From Amycolatopsis circi (GTDB taxonomy: Bacteria; Actinomycetota; Actinomycetes; Mycobacteriales; Pseudonocardiaceae): DNA of 55,154 bases. Below the pieces are notes generated by a model. That model saw only the letters and a program-made list of their open reading frames with translations. It had not been told where the DNA came from and ran no database searches. The stretch spans positions 1 through 55,154 of the forward strand of contig NZ_PQIA01000051.1 in the NCBI RefSeq assembly GCF_003385235.1. The letters run 5' to 3'. How positions within the stretch are numbered: the stretch's first letter is position 1; each line of letters opens with the position of its first letter. This document shows, in pieces, positions 24,637 through 31,364 of the stretch. A program made the translations under genes and the position numbers.

Positions 24637-24996
24637 GTGGCCTCCGAACCGGAATCCGCGCCAGCGGCATTCACCCGAGCAGGCCAGGACGCAGTCACTT
24701 TCTCGCGCCGCGTCGCGGGCACCGCGCTCGCGCGCAGCGAACGCCGCCGCGGCGAAAACCGGGAACTGCTGAAGGAGTTCGGCCGGCGTCGGCTTTCCGG
24801 TGCCGCGGAACCCGCGCCGTCCGCGTTGCGCGGGGCCGCCCGCCGGTTCCGCGCGGCCCGCGGATTGCCGATGCCGGCGGAACCCGCCGCTCCCGAGCCG
24901 GTTCCCGTTCGTCCCAAGATTTCGCCCGAACAGACACGGTCGAGTGAAGAGGACGAGGACTTTTCGCAGTCGCGAATCATGAGCCGGGACTCCTGA
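24637..24996 (+). CDS. Small Arg-rich protein of the ESX-4 locus, function unknown
   Basis: A 119-residue hydrophilic protein starting at GTG 24637 behind AAGGAG, ten bases after the preceding stop. It is basic and helical in the first 75 residues (TFSRRVAGTALARSERRRGE) and acidic at the end (RSSEEDEDFSQSRIMSRDS). No motif, signal peptide or membrane segment is recognised. Close spacing implies co-transcription with the Hsp70-like gene. Confidence 0.75.
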   Translation: MASEPESAPAAFTRAGQDAVTFSRRVAGTALARSERRRGENRELLKEFGRRRLSGAAEPAPSALRGAARRFRAARGLPMPAEPAAPEPVPVRPKISPEQTRSSEEDEDFSQSRIMSRDS

Positions 24997-25237
24997 AATA
25001 TTCCAGGAACCGGCTGTGCGTGTGCTAACCACGCTGGTGGACAAGGTTTTTTCGGGGGCGCCCGGAGATCGTTAACCCACCCGTTGCCGGGCGGTTCCCT
25101 GGTCCGGCGTTCCCGCAAGCAACTACTTGAGAAGAAGTCGCGACAAGTGTGAACCGAACTGGCAATGTCTTCGTCGTAGGTGCAGTGCCGGAAACACCAG
25201 CCGGCGCGCACAACCACTCACGAAGGGGGTAGTTCCC

Positions 25238-25558
25238 ATGGCTGGCGGCTTCACTGGGGATCCGAAGGAATTCACTCAGGCTGAGGGGCGCGTTGTCGAC
25301 GCGACCGGCCGGATGAACAAGAACCTGGGCGACCTGCGCTCCAACATCGAAGCGACCCGCGCGGGCTGGGAAGGCGACGCGCAGCGTGCCTTCGACAACG
25401 TCATGCGCCGCTTCGACGACTGCGGTCGTGGCCTCAACGACGCTCTGCACCGCATCGGCACCCTGCTTCAGGAAGGTGGCTCGATGTACGCCAAGAGCGA
25501 GGCGGCGCAGCACGAGCACATCAACTCGCTCAACAAGGGCTTCGGCGTTCTTGGCTGA
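25238..25558 (+). CDS. esxU: WXG100 protein, EsxU-like
   Basis: A 106-residue WXG100 protein: two helices around the turn RAGWEGDAQRAF (Trp near residue 45) and a C-terminal export signal of the YxxxD/E form (YAKSE, about residue 87). Such proteins form antiparallel heterodimers that are the core substrates of type VII systems. ATG 25238 follows GAAGGGGG. The gene pairs with the WXG100 gene 61 bases downstream, matching the esxU-esxT pair of ESX-4. The 241 bases upstream (24997-25237) contain no gene and no clear promoter. Confidence 0.92.
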   Translation: MAGGFTGDPKEFTQAEGRVVDATGRMNKNLGDLRSNIEATRAGWEGDAQRAFDNVMRRFDDCGRGLNDALHRIGTLLQEGGSMYAKSEAAQHEHINSLNKGFGVLG

Positions 25559-25619
25559 TCGGGACTTTCCCGTTCGGATTCGCCTTCCTCTTCATTCATT
25601 CTTCTGACAGGAGCTTGAC

Positions 25620-25910
25620 ATGCCTGACGGCCGTATTGTTGTAGACCCGGGTACGATCCACCGCGCCGCGGAGGACTGCACCGCCACCGGTAGCGAGCTG
25701 AAGAGCCTCTTCGACAACCTGAAGAGCGACCTCAACCCGCTGACCCACAGCTGGAGCGGTGAAGCGAAGGACCAGTACATCCAGGCCCAGAACGAGTGGG
25801 ACCAGAAGTTCGACGAGTTCACCCAGCTTCTGGCGCAGATCGCCGCCGTGCTGCCGCAGATCGCGGACGGCTACCAGGCGACGGACCGCTCGGTGCAGAA
25901 CCTGTTCTGA
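25620..25910 (+). CDS. esxT: WXG100 protein, EsxT-like
   Basis: A 96-residue WXG100 protein with THSWSGEAKDQY (Trp near residue 44) and a C-terminal YxxxD signal (GYQATDRSV). It is probably the dimer partner of the gene upstream. ATG 25620 follows ACAGGAGC. A strong terminator follows, closing the forward part of the locus. Both partners of the pair carry a YxxxD/E signal; in many Esx pairs only one does. Confidence 0.92.
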   Translation: MPDGRIVVDPGTIHRAAEDCTATGSELKSLFDNLKSDLNPLTHSWSGEAKDQYIQAQNEWDQKFDEFTQLLAQIAAVLPQIADGYQATDRSVQNLF

Positions 25911-25926
25911 GCCAAGCCCCGAAACC

Positions 25927-25967
25927 ACGGCGGGCCGGGCACCTTCGGGTGCCGGTCCGCCGTTTTC
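25927..25967 (+). terminator. Intrinsic terminator after the Esx pair
   Basis: ACGGCGG-G-CCGG-G-CACC pairs with its complement at 25948-25963 through a TTCG tetraloop, followed by TTTTCG. The stem is about 16 bp with one bulge. It starts 17 bases after the stop codon. Confidence 0.92.
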
Positions 25968-25991
25968 GTGTGCGGGTAAGGAATACGCCGA

Positions 25992-26080
25992 TCAGTGCGG
26001 GGTGTCGACGGAGTATTCCGGCTTGCCGTTGAGCACCTTGGAGCGGTGGCCAGCACCAGGACAATCGCGCCGCCGGTCAG
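25992..26080 (-). pseudogene. Deletion relic of a second DUF4333-type gene
   Basis: Directly downstream of the intact DUF4333 gene stop, the reverse strand reads a piece of its membrane helix (LTGGAIVLVLA, compare LIGGAIVVVLA in the intact gene). After a frame change it reads KVLNGKPEYSVDTPH and a stop (compare RVLNDKPEYSVGAPH and a stop). The last 45 bases differ from the intact copy at only about seven positions. The intact gene has GTGCTCAAC at two sites (KVLN and RVLN), and the relic joins the flanks of the two, suggesting deletion between short direct repeats after a tandem duplication. Confidence 0.8.
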
Positions 26081-26778
26081 TGCGGTGCGCCGACCGAATA
26101 TTCCGGCTTGTCGTTGAGCACCCGCACGGTCACCTTCTTCGGCTGTCCGCCGACCTGGACGGTGCAGTCGAACGTGGTGCCGTTCTCGATCGTCTGCCCG
26201 GACGGGCACGCGACGTTCTTCACGTCCGGTTCGCCGTAGTTCTCGTTGAGCACCTTGGAAACGCCGTCCTGCAACGACTTCTGGTCCAGCGTGTCCCCGC
26301 TGAACACTCCGGTCGCCCACGAGATCCCGGCCGCCGCGGCCAGCACCACGACGATCGCGCCGCCGATCAGGAGCGGCTTCTTCGACCGCGGTTTTCCTGG
26401 CTTGGCCGAGGAAAACGCGCCGAACCCGCCGTACTCGGACGGCTGGAATCCGCCGCCGTAGGGACTTCCGGTCGGCGGCTGTCCCGGCTGGCCTTGCGGC
26501 TGCGCCGGAGTCGGCTGGCTGGGCACTTGCCCAGGCCCGCCGTACGGCTGGGCCTGCTGGCCGTAAGGCTGCGCCGGATACCCCTGCTGCGGATACTGCG
26601 CGGGCGGAAACTGTTGCTGCGCCGGAGGTTGCGCCCACTGCCCGCCCGCAGGCTGCCCGCCCTGCCAGCCGGAACTGTCCACTTCGGACGGGTAACCCGG
26701 CTGTTGCTGCGGTGCGTTCGTCCCCGGCTGCCACCACTGCGGCTGCCCCTGCGGGTGCTGGTCGGGAGGCTGGGTCAT
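26077..26778 (-). CDS. DUF4333-type membrane protein with Pro/Gln-rich N-terminus
   Basis: A 233-residue protein. Residues 1 to about 130 are Pro/Gln/Gly/Tyr-rich and probably cytoplasmic (QPPDQHPQGQPQWWQPG). A basic patch (KPGKPRSKKP) precedes one membrane helix (LLIGGAIVVVLAAAAGISWA), and an outside domain of about 75 residues follows with two Cys (VACPSGQT, FDCTVQV), as in DUF4333. The function of the family is unknown; it is common next to actinobacterial secretion and lipoprotein genes. It starts at ATG 26778 and is closely followed by the relic of a second copy. Confidence 0.85.
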   Translation of the reverse strand: MTQPPDQHPQGQPQWWQPGTNAPQQQPGYPSEVDSSGWQGGQPAGGQWAQPPAQQQFPPAQYPQQGYPAQPYGQQAQPYGGPGQVPSQPTPAQPQGQPGQPPTGSPYGGGFQPSEYGGFGAFSSAKPGKPRSKKPLLIGGAIVVVLAAAAGISWATGVFSGDTLDQKSLQDGVSKVLNENYGEPDVKNVACPSGQTIENGTTFDCTVQVGGQPKKVTVRVLNDKPEYSVGAPH

Positions 26779-26830
26779 CGGAGGTCACCTCGGGGTTCGA
26801 TGGGCGCGGGGACCGGCGGAAGGGTGCGCA

Positions 26831-27736
26831 TCAACGCCCCTGCAGTTCGCCGAGCCTGCGGTAGAAGTCCTGTTTGGCCGCGTCGTCCGCGAGCACGGTG
26901 ACCTGCGAGGCGTCCGGCACCGTCGGCAGGTCCGACACGGTGGCCTCGCCGGTGAACTTGAAGTCGTAGCGCAGTTCGACCTTGTGCCCGTCGCCCTCGA
27001 ATTTCGCCGCCATCGTGAACTCGGCGAGCGAACCGTCCTGCTTGAGCGTGATCACGCTCGGCACGACGGCCTTGCGCAGTTCCGGCCCGACCTGGTTGAC
27101 CACCTTGTCCGGCAGCAGTTCGACGCGCCGGTCGAGGAAGATCGAGAACGGCACGTTCACAGTGAGCTGCTCGGTGCCGTCCGCGGAACTCTTCGCGCCG
27201 CGCAGCGCTTTCTTGTCCGCCTTGTACGAGCTGTCCACCGCGTCGCCCATCTTGCACGCGATCTGCACCCCGCCCCACGCGCACGGCTGGACGAGCCCGG
27301 CCTCCGGCTTGGGCATCGACACCCACGGCGTCGGCGCGAGCGATTTGTAGGCCGGGCCGAGGTAGAGGTACTCGACGGCGCCGTCGGCCGGGGTGAACGA
27401 GTCGAGGAACTCGTTGGGGTTCTTCTGCGACCGGTTGTGCACGATGCGGCTCTCCGGGCTGCCGGTGCGCGCGGAGGTGACGATGTTGTGCAGGTACTTG
27501 TCGTCGAACTTGAAGTACCGGTCCGCCGAGTTGGTCACGTTGCGCGGGTCGACGATCGTGTCCCCGAGCTTCGCCATGGCCTTCTCGAACTTCGCGCCGA
27601 CGTACGCGGCGGCCTGGTCGCCGTCGGGCAGCGCGGTGCCGGCGCGGGCCTGCCCGCACGCGGTCGCGAGCGCGAGCACGGCGGCGACGGCTCCCGCCGT
27701 CCGTGCGGCTCGGGTCGTCCTCGCTCGTGTCTTCAA
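26831..27736 (-). CDS. Predicted exported lipoprotein, function unknown
   Basis: The 301-residue product begins LKTRARTTRAARTAGAVAAV at a TTG (27736) behind GGGGACGG. The N-terminal signal ends in LALATACGQ, a weak lipobox (Ala at -3), so a lipid anchor is likely but not certain. The mature part contains no motif I recognise; a Cys pair (QPCAWGG, IACKMG) could form a disulfide. It is read in the same direction as, and 52 bases before, the DUF4333 gene, and divergently from rplM. The frame stays open upstream to GTG 27874, but that stretch lacks a site. Confidence 0.8.
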   Translation of the reverse strand: MKTRARTTRAARTAGAVAAVLALATACGQARAGTALPDGDQAAAYVGAKFEKAMAKLGDTIVDPRNVTNSADRYFKFDDKYLHNIVTSARTGSPESRIVHNRSQKNPNEFLDSFTPADGAVEYLYLGPAYKSLAPTPWVSMPKPEAGLVQPCAWGGVQIACKMGDAVDSSYKADKKALRGAKSSADGTEQLTVNVPFSIFLDRRVELLPDKVVNQVGPELRKAVVPSVITLKQDGSLAEFTMAAKFEGDGHKVELRYDFKFTGEATVSDLPTVPDASQVTVLADDAAKQDFYRRLGELQGR

Positions 27737-27840
27737 CTGCCGTCCCCAGGTGCTCGTCGTGCTCGCGCGGCTGCGCGCCCGAATCGTCTCACCTCGAGCG
27801 GACGCGCACGGCGGCGTGGTGGTTCCAGGAACCGGTCGGG

Positions 27841-27846
27841 TATGCT
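27841..27846 (+). promoter_or_regulatory. Candidate -10 box of rplM-rpsI
   Basis: TATGCT in the context GTCGGGTATGCT lies 142 bases upstream of the rplM start in the 252-base gap 27737-27988. A second hexamer, TATCTT, occurs at about 27906-27911. Neither has a convincing -35, so the choice is uncertain. Confidence 0.35.
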
Positions 27847-27988
27847 GTGAGCGGCCGACGAGGCGTCTTCGCACCCCCGCTGCACAACTGGCGGGACCAC
27901 AGGGGTATCTTCATATGTCGTTGTGCGTTGCGGCGCGTCAGCGCTCGGCCCGCACATTACCCACACGCAATGACGACGAGGTAGACCC

Positions 27989-28441
27989 TTGCCCACGTAC
28001 AGCCCCAAGCCCGGCGACGTCACTCGTGCCTGGCACGTGATCGACGCCGAGGATGTCGTGCTCGGACGGCTCGCGACCGAGGTCGCCACGCTGCTGCGCG
28101 GCAAGCACAAGCCGACCTACGCCCCGCACGTGGACACCGGTGACTTCGTCATCATCGTCAACGCCGAGAAGGTCGCTCTCACCGGTAACAAGCGCGAGCA
28201 GAAGTTCGCGTACCGGCACAGCGGTTACCCCGGCGGCCTGCGGAAGCGCTCCTTCGGCGAGCTGCTCGACACCAAGCCCGAGCACCTCGTAGAGAAGGTG
28301 GTCAAGGGCATGCTGCCGAAGAACAAGCTCGGCCGCGCCATGGCCAAAAAGCTGAAGGTGTACGCCGGCCCGCAGCACCCGCACGCCGCGCAGCAGCCGC
28401 AGGCGCGCGAGATCACCAAGATCGCGCAGGTCGCGCAGTGA
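27989..28441 (+). CDS. rplM: 50S ribosomal protein L13
   Basis: L13 is an early assembly protein of the large subunit. The 150-residue protein has the family segments WHVIDAEDVVLGRLATEVAT, LRGKHKPTYAPHVDTGDFV and HSGYPGGLRKRSF. It starts at a TTG, with GACGAGG upstream. Its stop overlaps the rpsI start (GTGA). rplM-rpsI beside esxT is the arrangement known from mycobacterial ESX-4. Confidence 0.97.
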   Translation: MPTYSPKPGDVTRAWHVIDAEDVVLGRLATEVATLLRGKHKPTYAPHVDTGDFVIIVNAEKVALTGNKREQKFAYRHSGYPGGLRKRSFGELLDTKPEHLVEKVVKGMLPKNKLGRAMAKKLKVYAGPQHPHAAQQPQAREITKIAQVAQ

Positions 28442-28941
28442 GTGAGGAACAGTTGACCAGCACCGAGACCGAGGTCGTCGCTTCGACCGAGACCCCCGCC
28501 GAGGCCGTGGCGACCAGCGAGTCCGCCGCCGCCCCGCGCCCGTCGCGTGCCGCCGGTGGCAACGCGCAGACGGTCGGCCGCCGCAAGGAAGCCGTGGTCC
28601 GCGTCCGCGTCGTGCCGGGTACCGGTGAGTTCAAGCTCAACGGCAAGTCCCTTGAGCAGTACTTCCCGAACAAGGTGCACCAGCAGCTCATCAAGGAGCC
28701 GCTCGTCACCGTCGAGAAGCCGGACTCCTTCGACATCTTCGCCAACCTCAAGGGCGGCGGGATCTCGGGCCAGGCTGGCGCGCTGCGTCTCGCCATCGCC
28801 CGTGCGCTGGTCGAGGTCGACGCCGACGACCGCCCGGCCCTGAAGAAGGCCGGCTTCCTGACCCGTGACGCGCGCGCCACGGAGCGGAAGAAGTACGGCC
28901 TCAAGAAGGCCCGTAAGGCCCCGCAGTACTCCAAGCGCTGA
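28438..28941 (+). CDS. rpsI: 30S ribosomal protein S9
   Basis: S9 reaches the P site with its basic C-terminal tail. The 167-residue protein has an acidic Ala/Thr/Glu-rich N-terminal extension of about 45 residues, then the S9 domain (AQTVGRRKEAVVRVRVVPGT, GGGISGQAGALRLAIARALV) and the conserved end KKARKAPQYSKR. The GTG start is coupled to rplM. Confidence 0.97.
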   Translation: MSEEQLTSTETEVVASTETPAEAVATSESAAAPRPSRAAGGNAQTVGRRKEAVVRVRVVPGTGEFKLNGKSLEQYFPNKVHQQLIKEPLVTVEKPDSFDIFANLKGGGISGQAGALRLAIARALVEVDADDRPALKKAGFLTRDARATERKKYGLKKARKAPQYSKR

Positions 28942-28965
28942 TATTCAGCACTCTGGCGCAACCCT

Positions 28966-29009
28966 GGAAGCGTCCATCCGTCCATCGGATGGGCGCTTCC
29001 GGCGTTTTC
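28966..29009 (+). terminator. Terminator after rpsI
   Basis: GGAAGCGTCCATCCG (28966-28980) pairs with CGGATGGGCGCTTCC (28986-29000) with one G-T pair and a TCCAT loop. GGCGTTTTCC follows. The 15-bp stem starts 24 bases after the stop. Confidence 0.88.
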
Positions 29010-29058
29010 CGGGACTATTGATGCGTTCTCTTTCGCTGACGCGACTGTCTTGGGGTAG

Positions 29059-29078
29059 GGCAGGGGAGCACCCCTGCC
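29059..29078 (+). promoter_or_regulatory. Hairpin in the glmM leader
   Basis: GGCAGGGG and CCCCTGCC form a perfect 8-bp stem with an AGCA loop, 70 bases before glmM. No T run follows. It could be a leader structure or a weak terminator for read-through from rpsI. Confidence 0.4.
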
Positions 29079-29147
29079 GGGCCCGGCGCTAGGTTTGTCG
29101 AGGCCCGGCACGCCCCGAGGCTGGTGAATCAAGACAAGGAGGTCGAA

Positions 29148-30485
29148 ATGGCTCGACTGTTCGGCACCGACGGGGTACGCGGTCTGGCCAATGCCGACCT
29201 GTCCCCGGAGCTGGCCCTGTCGGTCGCGGCGAGTGCCGCCCGAGTGCTGGCGGCGCACGACCGTTCGCACCGCCCGGTGGCCGTGGTCGGCCGCGACCCG
29301 CGCGCCAGCGGCGAGATGCTGGAGGCCGCCGTGGTGGCGGGACTCGCCTCGGCCGGCGCGGACGTCCTGCGGCTCGGCGTGCTCCCGACCCCCGCCGTCG
29401 CGTACCTCGTCGGCGCGCTCGACGCGGACCTCGGCGTGATGATCTCCGCCTCGCACAACCCCATGCCGGACAACGGCATCAAGCTCTTCGCCGCCGGCGG
29501 GCACAAACTGCCGGACAGCATCGAGGACGAGATCGAATCCGGCCTCGACGCGACCGGCATCACCCGCCCGACCGGCGATGGCGTCGGCCGCGTCACCGAC
29601 GTTCCCGACGCGCTCGACAAGTACATCGAGCACCTGGTCGCCGCGACCCCGCACCCGCTGACCGGGCTGAAGGTCGTGGTGGACTGCGCGAACGGCGCGT
29701 CGTACGCGGCCGCACCGGAGGCGTACCGCCGCGCCGGCGCCGAGGTCGTGGCCCTGCACGCGGAGCCGGACGGCATCAACATCAACGACAGCTGCGGCTC
29801 GAATCACCCCGACCTGCTGCGCGCGGCAGTCGTCGAACACGGTGCCGACCTCGGCATCGGCCACGACGGAGACGCCGACCGCTGCGTAGCCGTCGACGCC
29901 GCTGGCGAACTGGTTGACGGCGACCAGATCATGGCGGTCCTGGCGCTGGCGCTGGCCGAAGAAGGCGCGCTGGTCAAGGACACCCTGGTCGCGACCGTGA
30001 TGAGCAACCTCGGCCTGCACCTGGCGATGAAGGCACACGGCATCACCGTCGTCACGACTGCGGTGGGTGACCGCTACGTGCTGGAGGAACTGCGCGCGTC
30101 GGGCTTGGCCCTCGGCGGCGAACAGTCCGGCCACGTGGTCCTCCCCGCCCACGCCACGACCGGCGACGGCCTCTTGACCGCGATGCGGCTGATGGCCCGG
30201 ATGGCCGCGACGGGCAAGCCGCTGGCCGAACTGTCCGCGGTGATGAACCGGCTGCCGCAGGTGCTGGTCAACGTCCCGGTTGCGGACAAGGCAGCGGTGG
30301 CCGGATCCGCCGAAGTCCGCGACGCGGTAGGCGAGGTCGAAGCCGAACTCGGCGAGGAAGGGCGGGTTCTGCTGCGCCCCTCCGGGACCGAACAGCTGGT
30401 GCGGGTGATGGTGGAAGCCCCGGCCCACGCCACAGCTCAGGCGGCGGCGGATCGGCTGGCGGGGGTCGTGTCCGCGGTCTCCTGA
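29148..30485 (+). CDS. glmM: Phosphoglucosamine mutase
   Basis: It converts glucosamine-6-phosphate to glucosamine-1-phosphate on the way to UDP-GlcNAc for peptidoglycan. The 445-residue protein has the N-terminal FGTDGVRG, the phosphoserine loop MISASHNPMPDNG (Ser near 101), the metal site GHDGDADR, the sugar-binding GEQSGHV and the phosphate-binding RPSGTEQLVRV. ATG 29148 follows AAGGAGG, which decides against GTG 29124. glmS, making its substrate, lies about 4.3 kb downstream beyond a type VII group. Confidence 0.97.
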   Translation: MARLFGTDGVRGLANADLSPELALSVAASAARVLAAHDRSHRPVAVVGRDPRASGEMLEAAVVAGLASAGADVLRLGVLPTPAVAYLVGALDADLGVMISASHNPMPDNGIKLFAAGGHKLPDSIEDEIESGLDATGITRPTGDGVGRVTDVPDALDKYIEHLVAATPHPLTGLKVVVDCANGASYAAAPEAYRRAGAEVVALHAEPDGININDSCGSNHPDLLRAAVVEHGADLGIGHDGDADRCVAVDAAGELVDGDQIMAVLALALAEEGALVKDTLVATVMSNLGLHLAMKAHGITVVTTAVGDRYVLEELRASGLALGGEQSGHVVLPAHATTGDGLLTAMRLMARMAATGKPLAELSAVMNRLPQVLVNVPVADKAAVAGSAEVRDAVGEVEAELGEEGRVLLRPSGTEQLVRVMVEAPAHATAQAAADRLAGVVSAVS

Positions 30486-30564
30486 CCGAAATATGGTGAA
30501 TACTCTGCGCCACCAGTGACCCGGCAGGTACATTCCGCAATGCGGGACGAACCGGGGAGGGGCG

Positions 30565-31017
30565 ATGTACGACCAGAGTGAGGTGCCTTCGCATTTCGCC
30601 AGAAGTCTGGCGGCAATGGAAGAGGTGCGCGCACAGTACAGCGCCGATCACGAGCGTGCGATCGCCGACGACGAGGCCAGGCAGGCCGCGTTCGCCAAGC
30701 TTCTCGAGGAGCACCGCGCTCAGGACGCACAGTCGCAAGCCGACCGCGAGGCCGCTGTCGCCGCCGAGGGAACCGAGGACGACCACGCCGCGTCGGAAGA
30801 GGCAGAACGGACCGCCCAGCGGGTTGCCAAACAGGTTGCCGAGGACGACGCGGCCGCCGCGATGTTCCGGGTCGAGGACGACACCGAACCGGCCGCGCCG
30901 GCACCACCGGCGCCAGCCGCTCCGCCGCCGGCGTCTCCTCCGCCTGCTTCGGCGGCCCGGCACCGGGCGTGGGAGGACGACGACTTCTCGTCCACCAACT
31001 GGATCGACGCAGAGTAG
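30565..31017 (+). CDS. Charged protein heading the second type VII substrate group
   Basis: A 150-residue hydrophilic protein. Residues about 10-105 are rich in Glu, Ala, Arg and Gln with coiled-coil character (AEDDAAAAMFRVEDD at the end). A Pro/Ala linker and an acidic C-terminus follow (WEDDDFSSTNWIDAE). I recognise no family. It starts at ATG 30565 behind GGGGAGGGG and lies 27 bases before a small EspC-like gene, so the three genes 30565-33779 probably form an operon. A possible -10 is TACATT at 30529-30534. Confidence 0.75.
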   Translation: MYDQSEVPSHFARSLAAMEEVRAQYSADHERAIADDEARQAAFAKLLEEHRAQDAQSQADREAAVAAEGTEDDHAASEEAERTAQRVAKQVAEDDAAAAMFRVEDDTEPAAPAPPAPAAPPPASPPPASAARHRAWEDDDFSSTNWIDAE

Positions 31018-31044
31018 CCGCGGGCGCGAGGGGAGAGGGCGACG

Positions 31045-31362
31045 ATGGCGAAGTTCCACATTGAGCCGGACCAGGTCAAAAAGGTGGCGAACGACGTCTC
31101 TACGATGAGCACCTCGTTCAAAGAGATCAAGACTTACACCGCGCAGTCTCAGCTGGCGCCAGCGCATTTCGGCAAGATCCCCGGCCTGTCCGAAGCGGCG
31201 GGAGCCTACGTCGCGAAGATGCAGGCGCTCGGCGACTCCGCCGCGAAGGGCAGTACTTTCCTCGGCGGTTTCGCGGAACGGCTCAACACCTCGGTGACCT
31301 TGCACAGCGAGAACGAGCAAGAGAACGCCTGGGGCGTCGCGAACGCCGGCAAGGGAGCCTGA
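31045..31362 (+). CDS. EspC-like small type VII protein
   Basis: A 105-residue helical protein (starts MAKFHIEPDQVKKVANDVST) with the segment HFGKIPGLSEAAGAYVAKMQ, resembling the EspC/DUF2580 family of ESX-secreted proteins. No WXG turn is present. ATG 31045 follows GGGGAGAGG. It precedes the large WXG-domain gene by two bases, the same order as the EspC-like/WXG pair at 13625-15012. Confidence 0.8.
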   Translation: MAKFHIEPDQVKKVANDVSTMSTSFKEIKTYTAQSQLAPAHFGKIPGLSEAAGAYVAKMQALGDSAAKGSTFLGGFAERLNTSVTLHSENEQENAWGVANAGKGA

Positions 31363-31364
31363 CT

